Of a stretch of DNA of 64,000 nucleotides, positions 54,312 through 62,876 are shown piece after piece. Every line of letters starts with the position of its first letter. Positions within the stretch are counted from its first letter, which is position 1. The stretch is from positions 372,001 through 436,000 of the forward strand of contig JBAOHV010000016.1 in NCBI GenBank assembly GCA_037045265.1. The letters are read 5' to 3'. Both the position numbers and the translations under genes were made by a program. The DNA comes from JBAOHV01 sp037045265 (GTDB taxonomy: Bacteria > Actinomycetota > Acidimicrobiia > Acidimicrobiales > Microtrichaceae). Below the pieces are notes generated by a model. The model saw only the letters and a list, made by a program, of their open reading frames with translations. It made no database searches and was not told where the DNA came from.

Positions 54312-54853
54312 TGCCCGTCGAACGACGCACTGGTTCCAAGCAGGTGACCGCCGTCGTTTTCGGCGTCGTCGCGGTCCTGCTGGCGATCGGGCTGGCCTGG
54401 GGAATGCTCGCGTTGGCTTCGGGAGGCGACGGCCCCGTCCGGGTCCAGCTCGGCGACGACGAGTTCCGTGTAGGAAACGCCGAACGACAGGCTCGTCAGA
54501 TCGCAGAAGACGGACCGGCGATCTACTCCGACGTGTCTGGCAGGGGCCAGCGACAACCGATCGTGGTGAACCACTTCGGTGACGACGCCGAGATCCGCTG
54601 GGTCGCCTTCCCGGCGGTCCTGCCCGGAGCGTCCGAAGGCTGCTTCCTGGCGTGGAACGCCGAGCTGGATCTGTTCGAGGAGCGGCGCCCGCCTGAGGGC
54701 GGCGGACGCGACGACGTGGGTGAGCTCTGCTCCGACCGGACCGCAGCACCCAACGGTGAAGGACTCGAGCAGTACGGATGGCAGGTCGACGATGATGGCA
54801 ACCTGCTCATCGACGTGCGCGGCGACGCTGCCAGCACGACGACCGGCGGCTGA
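54311..54853 (+). CDS. Single-pass membrane protein of unknown function
   Basis: A 180-residue protein with one membrane segment (residues 13-37, VVFGVVAVLLAIGLAWGML) after a short basic start, so the bulk is outside. The outer domain includes VRVQLGDDEFRVGNAERQAR, PIVVNHFGDDAEIRWVAFPA and two cysteines (SEGCFLAWN, GELCSDRT) that may form a disulfide. I do not recognise the family. It begins with TGATG overlap to a short leaderless ORF. It is divergent from sucC and ends 11 bp before the convergent AMP-binding gene. Confidence 0.55.
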   Translation: MPVERRTGSKQVTAVVFGVVAVLLAIGLAWGMLALASGGDGPVRVQLGDDEFRVGNAERQARQIAEDGPAIYSDVSGRGQRQPIVVNHFGDDAEIRWVAFPAVLPGASEGCFLAWNAELDLFEERRPPEGGGRDDVGELCSDRTAAPNGEGLEQYGWQVDDDGNLLIDVRGDAASTTTGG

Positions 54854-54864
54854 GACAGCCTGCG

Positions 54865-56349
54865 TCAGCTGGTCGTGCCGAACAGCGGCAGCAGGCGGTC
54901 GCGCTGGAGCTTGCGTGTACCGGTCCGCGGAAGATCGTCGACGACGATCACCTCGCGGGGGGTCTTGTAGTGCGCCATCCGCACCCCGCTCCAGACCCGC
55001 AACTGGTCGCCTGAGAGCTCGGAGCCGGGGCGCAGCCGAACCGCTGCGACGGGCACCTCACCCAACTTCTCGTCGGGACGACCTACGACTGCAGCCTCGA
55101 GAACCTCGGGGTGCTCCTCGAGATCGGCCTCCACCTCCAATGGGTAGACGGAGTACCCGCCCGACTTGATCACGGCCTTCTCACGACCGTGGAACATCAC
55201 GGTGCCCAGCGGCCCGGAACGCACCAGGTCACCGGTGCGCAGCCAGCCGTCGGGCGTCACCGCGGCATCCGTCGCGGCCTTGTCGCCCCAGTACCCCTTG
55301 AGGACTCCCGGTCCCCGGAGCCACAGCTCGCCGACCTGGCCTGGCAGCACCGGGCGACCGCTCGGGTCGGCAACCTTCATCTTCCAGCCCGGCATCGACA
55401 CACCCAGCGAGTCGCCCAGACCGATCGGCAGAATCGGTGGGGAGATCTTCGCCGCCACGCTGCCGCCGACCTCGACCATCCCGTAGCCCTCGATGAAGAC
55501 CGCCTCCCCCACCGGGCCGACACCGGGCAGCGCGGCGGTTGCACCGAAGGACTTGAAGCGGCGGGCCAACTCGGACGGCATGACGTCGGCACCGCTGATC
55601 CAGGCGCGTACGGACGTCAGATCCCTGTCCTCGGCGCCGCTTTCCAGCATCGCCCTGTACATCGCGGGAACGCCTACGAAGGCCGAGCAACGACGGTCCT
55701 CGATCGCATCGAGGACCTGCTTCGCCGAGAACCTGTCGAGGAAGTACACAGGGACACCCGCGACAGCAGCCACCATGAGGGCGACGAATCCCATGATGTG
55801 CGCCACCGGCAGCGACATCGCCACCTCGTCGTCACGCATCACGAACGGCCACGCTGCGGCTGTGGAGACCTGGCCGACAAGACCGCGGTGGGTCAGCTCT
55901 GCACCCTTGGGTCGACCAGTGGTGCCCGATGTGTAGAACAGAGCGGCGATATCGCCCGGGTCAGGGTGCACGGCAACCGGGGGTGCGCCTCGGGAACCAC
56001 GCCCGCGCTCCAGGTCGTTCGCGCTGCGCACCACCAACTTGGCACCGGAGTCGGCGATGACGTGATCGACCTCGGCATCGGTCATCTGGGCGTTGACGGG
56101 CGCAGGCAGTCCGCCGGCGCGCGCCACTGCCATACAGACCAGGAACTGGTCGACCCCGTTGGCGGTGGCGACGACGACCGGGAGACCAGGCTCGCTCCGT
56201 GCCGCGATCGCGGCTGACCACTTCTCGACCTGTCGAGCAGCCTCCAGGTAGGTGAGGCTCCGCAAGGCGCCCGGTTCGAGCTCCTCGGTCACGAACGTGC
56301 GATCGCCGTGGATCTCAGCGAGTCTCGCCATCAGATCGGCCAGCGTCAC
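54865..56349 (-). CDS. AMP-dependent acyl-CoA synthetase/ligase
   Basis: A 494-residue adenylate-forming enzyme. The P-loop-like signature is ALFYTSGTTGRPKGAELTHRG. Further core motifs are FIEGYGMVEVGG, GELWLRGPGVLKGYWGD, GWLRTGDLVRSGPLGTVMFHGR, and the C-terminal VVGRPDEKLGEVPVAAVRL then PRTGTRKLQRDRL with the conserved Lys. It activates a carboxylate as an acyl-AMP and transfers it to CoA. The acid is unknown. The start GTG 56349 (VTLADLMARLAEIHG) is chosen because upstream residues do not fit the family. It lies next to the uvrD gene but on its own transcript by spacing. Confidence 0.85.
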   Translation of the reverse strand: MTLADLMARLAEIHGDRTFVTEELEPGALRSLTYLEAARQVEKWSAAIAARSEPGLPVVVATANGVDQFLVCMAVARAGGLPAPVNAQMTDAEVDHVIADSGAKLVVRSANDLERGRGSRGAPPVAVHPDPGDIAALFYTSGTTGRPKGAELTHRGLVGQVSTAAAWPFVMRDDEVAMSLPVAHIMGFVALMVAAVAGVPVYFLDRFSAKQVLDAIEDRRCSAFVGVPAMYRAMLESGAEDRDLTSVRAWISGADVMPSELARRFKSFGATAALPGVGPVGEAVFIEGYGMVEVGGSVAAKISPPILPIGLGDSLGVSMPGWKMKVADPSGRPVLPGQVGELWLRGPGVLKGYWGDKAATDAAVTPDGWLRTGDLVRSGPLGTVMFHGREKAVIKSGGYSVYPLEVEADLEEHPEVLEAAVVGRPDEKLGEVPVAAVRLRPGSELSGDQLRVWSGVRMAHYKTPREVIVVDDLPRTGTRKLQRDRLLPLFGTTS

Positions 56350-56463
56350 CGATCTACACAGCGCTATCTGTGCTCGACCCAAGACCGTACTGATCAACTT
56401 GCCCGTCCTGATTCGCCCATCCGGACAGCTTTGCACGCCCCGGACGCAGCGGAGGTGTGCCTG

Positions 56464-59400
56464 TCAGGCCTTCTCGAGCGGCGCCCATGACAACAGGAGC
56501 CTCTTCTCGCCCACGGACGGGAAGTTCACCACGGCCTCGGCCTTCTCGCCGGAGCCTTCGATCATCAACACCACGCCTTCTCCCCAGACGTTGTGACGAA
56601 CGTCGTCGCCGACCTTGAAGCCGAGTTCATGTGCGTGGGTGGGCCTTGGCACGCCCTGGCGTGTGGCCCGCTCGACCGCTCGTTCGCGGCCCTGCGGCTC
56701 CCACGACGTCGCGCCCCACCCGCTGGGACGGCCTTCGGCACGCGACGCGCGCCTCGTGGTCCTGCTCGCGGACGAGTCCTCGATCAGCTCGGACGGGATC
56801 TCTTCGATGAAACGGCTGGGCGGGTTGTACTGGGTCGCTCCGAACAGCGTCCGACACCACGCGTGGGTCAGGTAGAGGCGCTCCCTGGCACGGGTGATAC
56901 CGACGTAGCAGAGCCTGCGCTCCTCCTCGAGCTCGGCCGGCTCGGTCAAGGAGCGCACGTGCGGGAACACGCCCTCTTCCATGCCGACGATGAACACGAC
57001 CGGGAACTCGAGCCCCTTGGCCGAGTGGAGCGTCATGAGGACCGCGCCCGTCTCTGACGGATCGTCGGGATCGGGCAGCTGGTCCGTGTCTGCCACCAAC
57101 GAGACCTGCTCGAGGAACGCCTCGACGCTGTCGTGGTCGCGTGCCATGCCAACGAGCTCGGCCAGGTTCTCCAGGCGCGACTCGGCCTCGATCTGTTGGG
57201 CGGGAGCAGCCGCATCCGCGCGCAGGTCCTCGAGATATCCGCTGCGCTCGAGCAGCGTCTCGAGCATGTCGGCGGGTGTTGCGGACAGATCCGCGCCGAG
57301 GTCGTCGAGCAACGACAGGAAGGACTCGATCCCGCGCGCCGAACGGGCCGAGGCACCGGCGTCGTCCCACCGTCGGAGCGCTTCGACGAAGGTCGCCCCT
57401 CTGGCACGGGCGTAGGCGTCCAGGCGGCCCACGGTCTGATCCCCGACCCCCCGCTTGGGCACGTTGAGCACCCGCTTGACGCTGACCTCGTCGGTCGGGT
57501 TCACGACGGCCTTCAGGTAGGCCATCGCGTCCTTGATCTCCTTGCGGTCGAAGAAGCGGGTCCCACCCACGACCCGGTACGGGATACCGGCACGCATCAT
57601 CTGCTCCTCGACGACACGGCTCTCCGCGTTGGTCCGGTAGAAGACCGCCATGTCGGACCAGCGGACGTCACCGCCTTCGTGCAAGCGCGACATCTCGCGG
57701 GTTACCCACTGGGCCTCGTCGGTCTCGTCCTCGCCCTGGAAGCGGACGACCTTGTCGCCTGCCCCGGACTCGGTCCACAGGTCCTTGGGCTTGCGACCCT
57801 TGTTGTTGGCTATGACCGCGTTGGCGGCGTCGAGGATGTTCTGGGTCGAGCGGTAGTTCTGCTCCAGGACCACGACCGTCGCGTCCGGGAAGGCGGTCTC
57901 GAACTCCAGGATGTTGCGCATGTCAGCACCCCGAAAGCGGTACACCGAGTTGTGAACCAGGACTCCGTCGGCGACGTAGGTGTGGGTGCCGTCCACCTCG
58001 AGGTCGTAGACGGGGCCGTCATGAGGCATCAGCTCGACCTGATCGACAGTGGCCTCGATGAGCTCCCCGTCCTCTTCCACCAGCACGTGCATCCCGGGCC
58101 GGAGGTGCGAGAGCGGCGTGTAGTCGTAGATGGTGCGGTCGACCGCCATACGCCGACGCACCTCCAGGCCTTCGGTCTCGGCGATGCTCAAGGCCAGGTC
58201 GAGCGCCTCGCGGTAGTCGACGCGGGCGGTCTCCAGCCGATGGTTCATCGACCACGCCACGCTGTGGGTCGGCCGCCCGGCCCTCACGTCGGAGAACATC
58301 GTCAGGTCGACCGACCGGGATTCAGATCCGTTCCGGGGGCGATGGTGTGGGAACTCCGGATGGATCAACGAGTCGGCCATCAGCTGCTTGGCCGCGGCCT
58401 GAGTGTCGAGTGCATCGTGCGGACGCTCCAGCCAGGCGTCGTCCATCTCCGGCTCGCGACCCGCCGAGTGGAAGCATGCCGTGGGCAGCCCGTAGCTGGC
58501 GGCGTACAGCGACTCCCAATAGACAGCCTCGGCCTCGGAGTCGCAGGTTCGTAGCACCCAGAGCTTGTCGACCGACTCCTGATCGACCCGCCCCCCGAAC
58601 CCGCATTGCTGTCGGCCGCTGTCGTGGGAACCGATGATCCCGGTGCGACCGACGCTGTAACCGCGGTCGGCCCTGTACATCAGGCAGACGAACTGGGAGC
58701 CCTCGGCCACACCCATGCCGCGCCGGCACGATGTGGTGCGGCGTCCCCCGCAGTTGCCTCCCTCCTACATGTACGCGAACGGTGGTGCCCTGGTACCGGC
58801 CCTGGGTGAGGTCGGTGACCCGACCCGGCGACGGCGTGCGTCCCCCGGCGGTGCCCATGACCGTGTCCCCCACCCGGACCGACTCGATCGGCACCTCCCC
58901 GTCGGGTGCGCGCACCATCGTGCCCGCCGGCAGACACTGGTCGCTGTCTCCGACGACGCAGACGCTGCGGTGCTCCTCGCCCAGCATCATCACCAGGTCG
59001 TTCTGCACCACGTTGGTGTCCTGATACTCATCGACGAGTACGTGGCGGAACCGGTCCTGGTAGTGCGTCAGCACGTCGGGACGGGTCTGGAGCAGCTCGA
59101 CGGTCACTCCGAGCAGGTCGTCGAAGTCCATCGCCCCCGCACGCCTGAGACGCGCCTGGTACTCGGTGTAGATCTCGGCGATCTTGCGCTCGTGGATCAC
59201 CTGGGCGGCCTCGGTGGCGTCGAAGGCGCTGCGCCCCTCGTTCTTGAGGGCCGAGATGGCCGCGTGCACCGAACGCGGAGCGAAGCGTTTGGGGTCGATC
59301 CCCAGGTCACGCACCACGTAGCCGGTCAGCCGCACCGCGTCCGCCTGGTCGTAGATGGTGAACTGCGAGGGGTAGCCGAGCTCCTGGGCGTCGCGCCGCA

Positions 59401-59692
59401 GGATGCGCACGCAGGCCGAGTGGAAGGTCGAGACCCACATCTTCTGGGCGACCGGCCCGACGAGGCGACCGACTCGCTCGCGCATCTCGGTGGCGGCCTT
59501 GTTCGTGAAGGTGATCGCCAGGATCTGGAACGGCGAGACCCCGTACTCCTGGATCAGGTGGGCGATCCGGTGCGTCAGCACGCGGGTCTTGCCGGAGCCC
59601 GCACCCGCCACGACGAGCAACGGCCCACCGGTGTGGGTCACAGCCTCGTACTGCGCGGGGTTGAGCCCCTCGAGCAGGTCGTCGGGGGACAT
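56464..59692 (-). CDS. UvrD/PcrA-type DNA helicase interrupted by an intein, one frameshift
   Basis: A superfamily 1 3'-5' DNA helicase. N-extein (about 252 residues): LNPAQYEAVTHTGGPLLVVAGAGSGKTRVL (Walker A), LAITFTNKAATEMRERV, MDFDDLL and HVLVDEYQDTN (Walker B) ending VVGDSDQ. After the intein the C-extein (about 494 residues) resumes SVYRFRGADMRNIL, then NYRSTQNILDAANAV, FYRTNAESRVVEE, LMTLHSAKGLEFPVVFIVG and CYVGITRARERLYLTHA. Spliced length is about 746, normal for PcrA. ATG 59692 lies 7 bases after TAGGGT. It acts in repair and replication restart. Confidence 0.92.
57949..58936 (-). mobile_element. Intein in UvrD/PcrA, GIY-YIG-like insert, one extra base
   Basis: The intein runs from Cys (TGT at 58934-58936) after GDSDQ to Asn (AAC at 57949-57951), with Ser as +1 residue. 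Block A is CLPAGTMVRAPDGEVPIESV, block B GTPHHIVPA, and blocks F/G VYDLEVDGTHTYVADGVLVHN. There is no LAGLIDADG motif. Between them lies FVCLMYRADRGYSVGRT, then an Arg-rich stretch, WVLRTCDSEAEAVYWESLYA and ASYGLPTACFH, matching the order of GIY-YIG nuclease cores (Y-x-V-G-R-T, Arg, late Glu). Its 988 bp equal 329 codons plus one base; the frame changes near 58720. Confidence 0.85.
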
Positions 59693-59699
59693 CATCCAG

Positions 59700-59705
59700 A
59701 CCCTA
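59700..59705 (-). promoter_or_regulatory. -10-like box TAGGGT, leaderless start
   Basis: On the minus strand TAGGGT ends 7 bases before ATG 59692 of the helicase (4 before the adjacent ATG 59695). Confidence 0.4.
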
Positions 59706-60515
59706 CCCGGCCGCTCCGACAGCCCCGCCGAGCCGCTCGTCCAGGAAGTCGAGCACCTTCAGGAGTGCGTCGTGGGTGGGCTGGCCGGGCTCGTCGATCA
59801 GGTCCTCGGTCAGCACCGAGTGGGCGAGCTTGCGGTGCCCCCACGGATTGCCGGGTGACGAATCGATCTCGACCCCGATGAAGGAGTCGCCGAGTTGTCG
59901 ACGCAGGTTGGCGAAGCGCTCGTCGGGTACGAGCCGGTCTCCGGTGAACCGCAGCCCGAGCACGCACAGGTCGTCGTCGCGCACCCGTTCTGTCACCGCC
60001 AGCAGGTCACGGTCCGAGCAGCCCAGATCCGCAGCTCGGGCGCGTCCGAGCGCGACCGGCAACGACGGCTGGGACAGCACCGGGGCGAGCATCTCGGGCT
60101 CGGTCGCCATGGCGAGCGCGAATCCGCCGGTGAAGCACATCCCCACCGCCCCCACCCCCGGGCCCCCGCACTCGGCGTGGGCCCGGCGGGCGAGTGCCCT
60201 CAGCCAGTCGATGGCGGGAGGCGTGGTGCGCAGCGCGAAGGCTCTGAACTCCCGCGACACACAGGACGGAACCATCGCCCTGACTGCCCCTGCGTTGCTC
60301 ATCCCGGCACCAGGGTCACCGAAGAGGTGCGGCATGTACACGGTGTGGCCACGCTCGATGACACGGCGTGCGAAATCGGCCACAAGAGGGGTGATCCCGG
60401 GGATCTCCGCCATGACGATGACCGCTGTGCCCTCTCCGCCGCGGTAGACCCGCCGTTGCTTGCCATCGAAGGTGAAGGTCGAAACGGCGAAGTCGTCGAG
60501 CGGGTCACGTGCCAT
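59703..60515 (-). CDS. Dienelactone hydrolase family protein
   Basis: A 270-residue alpha/beta-hydrolase of the dienelactone hydrolase family. The nucleophile elbow is VGAVGMCFTGGFALAMA with Cys, as expected in this family, and late acid/His positions lie in LGLRFTGDRLVPDERF and PGNPWGHRKLAHSVLTE. It hydrolyses lactones or esters, with unknown substrate. ATG 60515 follows TACCTT by 7 bases. It ends 8 bp before the helicase start ATG on the same strand, so the two could share a transcript. Confidence 0.85.
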   Translation of the reverse strand: MARDPLDDFAVSTFTFDGKQRRVYRGGEGTAVIVMAEIPGITPLVADFARRVIERGHTVYMPHLFGDPGAGMSNAGAVRAMVPSCVSREFRAFALRTTPPAIDWLRALARRAHAECGGPGVGAVGMCFTGGFALAMATEPEMLAPVLSQPSLPVALGRARAADLGCSDRDLLAVTERVRDDDLCVLGLRFTGDRLVPDERFANLRRQLGDSFIGVEIDSSPGNPWGHRKLAHSVLTEDLIDEPGQPTHDALLKVLDFLDERLGGAVGAAG

Positions 60516-60522
60516 GTCACCG

Positions 60523-60528
60523 AAGGTA
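60523..60528 (-). promoter_or_regulatory. -10-like box TACCTT, leaderless start
   Basis: On the minus strand TACCTT ends 7 bases before ATG 60515 of the dienelactone hydrolase gene. Confidence 0.4.
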
Positions 60529-60561
60529 GCCGTCCTGGTGATGAGCGCAGCCGGCCGGCAC

Positions 60562-60567
60562 TACGGT
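60562..60567 (+). promoter_or_regulatory. -10-like box TACGGT, leaderless start
   Basis: TACGGT ends 8 bases before ATG 60576 of the LLM oxidoreductase gene, 60 bp from the divergent hydrolase start. Confidence 0.4.
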
Positions 60568-60575
60568 CGACATCC

Positions 60576-61520
60576 ATGTCGACGCCGAGGCACCGACCGT
60601 TCCGCTTCACCATCCAGGCATCACGGCTGCCCCACCCCGACGCGCTGGTCCCTTTGGCACGCAAGGCCGAGGACCTGGGAGTGGCGGTGCTGACCGTCGC
60701 CGATCACCTCGACGACCAGCTCGCGCCCCTCGCCGCGCTCATGGCTGCGGCCGACGCAACCACCACCCTGCGGGTCGGTTCGCTCGTCCTCGCCAACGAC
60801 TACCGCCATCCCGTCATGTTGGCCAAGGAGGCAGCGACGATCGACGTGCTGTCGGGCGGACGCCTCGAGTTCGGGATCGGCGCAGGTTGGCTCACCCACG
60901 ACTACGAGTCGGCAGGCATCACGATGGACCGACCGTCCACACGGATCGAGCGCCTGGAAGAAGCCCTCGTCATCATCCGACGGCTCTGGTCGGACGGACC
61001 GGTCGACTTCACTGGCGAGCACTACCGGCTTCGAGCGATGGAGGGCCTCCCCAAGCCGCTCCAGCAGCCCCACCCACCGATCGTCATCGGTGGCGGAGGC
61101 CCCAAGTTGCTCGCTCTGGCAGGGCGCCACGCCGACATCGTCGGTCTCAACCCGTCGCTGCCCGCCGGCGTCATCGACGCCAAGGCAGGACCCAGTGCCA
61201 CAGCAGAGGCGACCGACGAGAAGCTGCGCATCATCCGCGAGGCCGCCGGCGAACGGTTCGCCCGGATCGAGCTCCAGACGAGGGTCCACCTGGCGATCGT
61301 CACCGACGACCGTCAGGCCATGTTCGATCTGTTCGCCGACGGCTTCGGCCTGACTCCTGACCAGGCGCGCAACTCGCCACACGCGCTCTGTGGCACGGTC
61401 GAGCAGATCGTCGATGACCTCCGCGAACGCCGCGAGCGGTTCGGCATCTCGACGATAGGACTCTCGGCATCCACGCTCGAGGACATGGCGCCGGTGATCG
61501 CCGCCCTGGCCGGGACCTGA
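60576..61520 (+). CDS. LLM-class (F420-type) oxidoreductase
   Basis: A 314-residue luciferase-like TIM barrel, complete. Motifs: FTIQASRLPHPDALVPLARK, LTVADHLDDQLAPLAALMAA, VGSLVLANDYRHPVMLAKEA, LEFGIGAGWLTHDYESAGI and PPIVIGGGGPKLLALAGRHA. The form resembles actinobacterial F420-dependent members, though FMN cannot be excluded. It would act on a small redox substrate. It is divergent from the dienelactone hydrolase and ends 1 bp before the convergent NlpC/P60 gene. A truncated relative is at the left edge of the window. Confidence 0.88.
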   Translation: MSTPRHRPFRFTIQASRLPHPDALVPLARKAEDLGVAVLTVADHLDDQLAPLAALMAAADATTTLRVGSLVLANDYRHPVMLAKEAATIDVLSGGRLEFGIGAGWLTHDYESAGITMDRPSTRIERLEEALVIIRRLWSDGPVDFTGEHYRLRAMEGLPKPLQQPHPPIVIGGGGPKLLALAGRHADIVGLNPSLPAGVIDAKAGPSATAEATDEKLRIIREAAGERFARIELQTRVHLAIVTDDRQAMFDLFADGFGLTPDQARNSPHALCGTVEQIVDDLRERRERFGISTIGLSASTLEDMAPVIAALAGT

Positions 61521-61521
61521 C

Positions 61522-62781
61522 TCAGGGAATGCGGCCGAAGGTGGTCGAGCTGCCCGTGCGCACAGCGGAGATCTTCACCACGTCACCGGTCTGGGGCGAG
61601 TGGATCATCTGACCACCACCGATGTACATGCCGACGTGGTACACCGGGTTTCCGCTGAACACCAGGTCGCCCGGCTGGAGCTGATCGAACGAGATGCGCT
61701 GGGTGTAGGAACGCTGCGCCCCCGAGGTCCTCGGTAGCGAAACTCCTGCCTGAGCCCACGACCAGAGCATCAGCCCGGAGCAGTCGAATCCGGCGGGCGT
61801 CGTGCCGCCCCACCGGTATGGCGTTCCCAGTCGGGACTGAGCAGCGGCGATGGCAGCCGAGGCGCGCCCGTTCGGTGCCGAGACGGGTGCTGGCGACGCT
61901 GGAGCGGAGGGAGCGGGAGCAGTCGGGCGAGCCGCAGCCGCTTGACGGCCCGAGCCGACAACTGTCGTGGGGGCGCTCGCTGCACGGCGCCCGGCGCTCT
62001 GGGTCGCGGCCCCCTGCTGTGCAGCCGCCTGCTGTGCAGCGCGGGCTGCTGCCTGTCGTGCCGCCTCGGCCGCACACGCTGCTTCCTCGGCCTCTCGGCG
62101 CTGCCGCTCCTCGGCCAGGGCGGACTGGAGCTCCTGGTTGGCGGAGTCGACCAGCTGGTCGTGGCGTGCCACGCCGGCCTCGAGCTCGCCGACCAGTTCG
62201 GCCTGACGGTCCTTGGTTTCGCTCAGCTCGGCCGAGGTCGCTTCGAGCTGCGCCGACCTTTCCTCCAGGTCGGCCTTGCTCGCTGCGTGCCCCTGAGCAG
62301 CCATCTCCCGGTCGCCCCGGAGGACCTCGAGCATGACCTGCGAGTTGACTGCGTCATTCGGGTCGGCCGCGCCGGGCAGCACCTGCTTGTGTGCACCTGC
62401 ACCGACGTATGCCTCGACCAGGTAGCTAGCGGCCTGACCCCGCGTTGCGTCGACCTGGGCCTGGGCTTCGGCGACCGCAGCCTGATTGGCGTCCTGCTGG
62501 GACTGCAGCTCGGCCAGGCGCTCCTGGGTCGCGAGGAACTGCTCGTTCAGCTCGCTCGAGCGATGCTCCAGGTCGGCGAGCTCGTCGGCCAGCTGCTCCG
62601 CTCGCGCTCGGAGGCTCTCGACGCTCTGCGCGCTGGCTCCGCCACCTGACAGTGTTATGCCCGCGACGAGTCCGGCGCTGAGCAGCGCCGCGACACCACG
62701 TCTCACACGCAGCGGACCCCGCCGGGATCGGACAACACGTCGGTCGAGCGGTGATTCGGTGAGGTCGAGTTCCGGACGCAT
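61522..62781 (-). CDS. NlpC/P60 (C40) peptidoglycan hydrolase with coiled coil
   Basis: A 419-residue exported cell-wall peptidase, RipA-like in layout. Signal peptide about residues 25-50 (VAALLSAGLVAGITLSGGGASA), a coiled coil from 52 to about 215 (VESLRARAEQLADELADLEH and repeats of similar pattern), an Ala/Gln/Pro-rich linker to about 300, and a C-terminal NlpC/P60 domain with FDCSGLMLWSWAQAG (Cys334) and YHVGMYIGGGQMIHSP (His382). It cleaves peptide cross-bridges, probably in daughter-cell separation. The start ATG 62781 gives MRPELDLTE. It is convergent with the LLM gene. Confidence 0.9.
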   Translation of the reverse strand: MRPELDLTESPLDRRVVRSRRGPLRVRRGVAALLSAGLVAGITLSGGGASAQSVESLRARAEQLADELADLEHRSSELNEQFLATQERLAELQSQQDANQAAVAEAQAQVDATRGQAASYLVEAYVGAGAHKQVLPGAADPNDAVNSQVMLEVLRGDREMAAQGHAASKADLEERSAQLEATSAELSETKDRQAELVGELEAGVARHDQLVDSANQELQSALAEERQRREAEEAACAAEAARQAAARAAQQAAAQQGAATQSAGRRAASAPTTVVGSGRQAAAARPTAPAPSAPASPAPVSAPNGRASAAIAAAQSRLGTPYRWGGTTPAGFDCSGLMLWSWAQAGVSLPRTSGAQRSYTQRISFDQLQPGDLVFSGNPVYHVGMYIGGGQMIHSPQTGDVVKISAVRTGSSTTFGRIP

Positions 62782-62876
62782 GACCGGTCCAGTCAACCAC
62801 AGACCGTGACGAAGTTACAGTCGCGTTGCGATAATCAGGTGGATCGCAGCAATTCAGCAACGAAAGTGGCGGCGGA

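Noticed and set aside
58322..58716. LAGLIDADG homing endonuclease in the intein
   Set aside because: No dodecapeptide motif is visible between the splicing blocks. The residues fit a GIY-YIG order instead.
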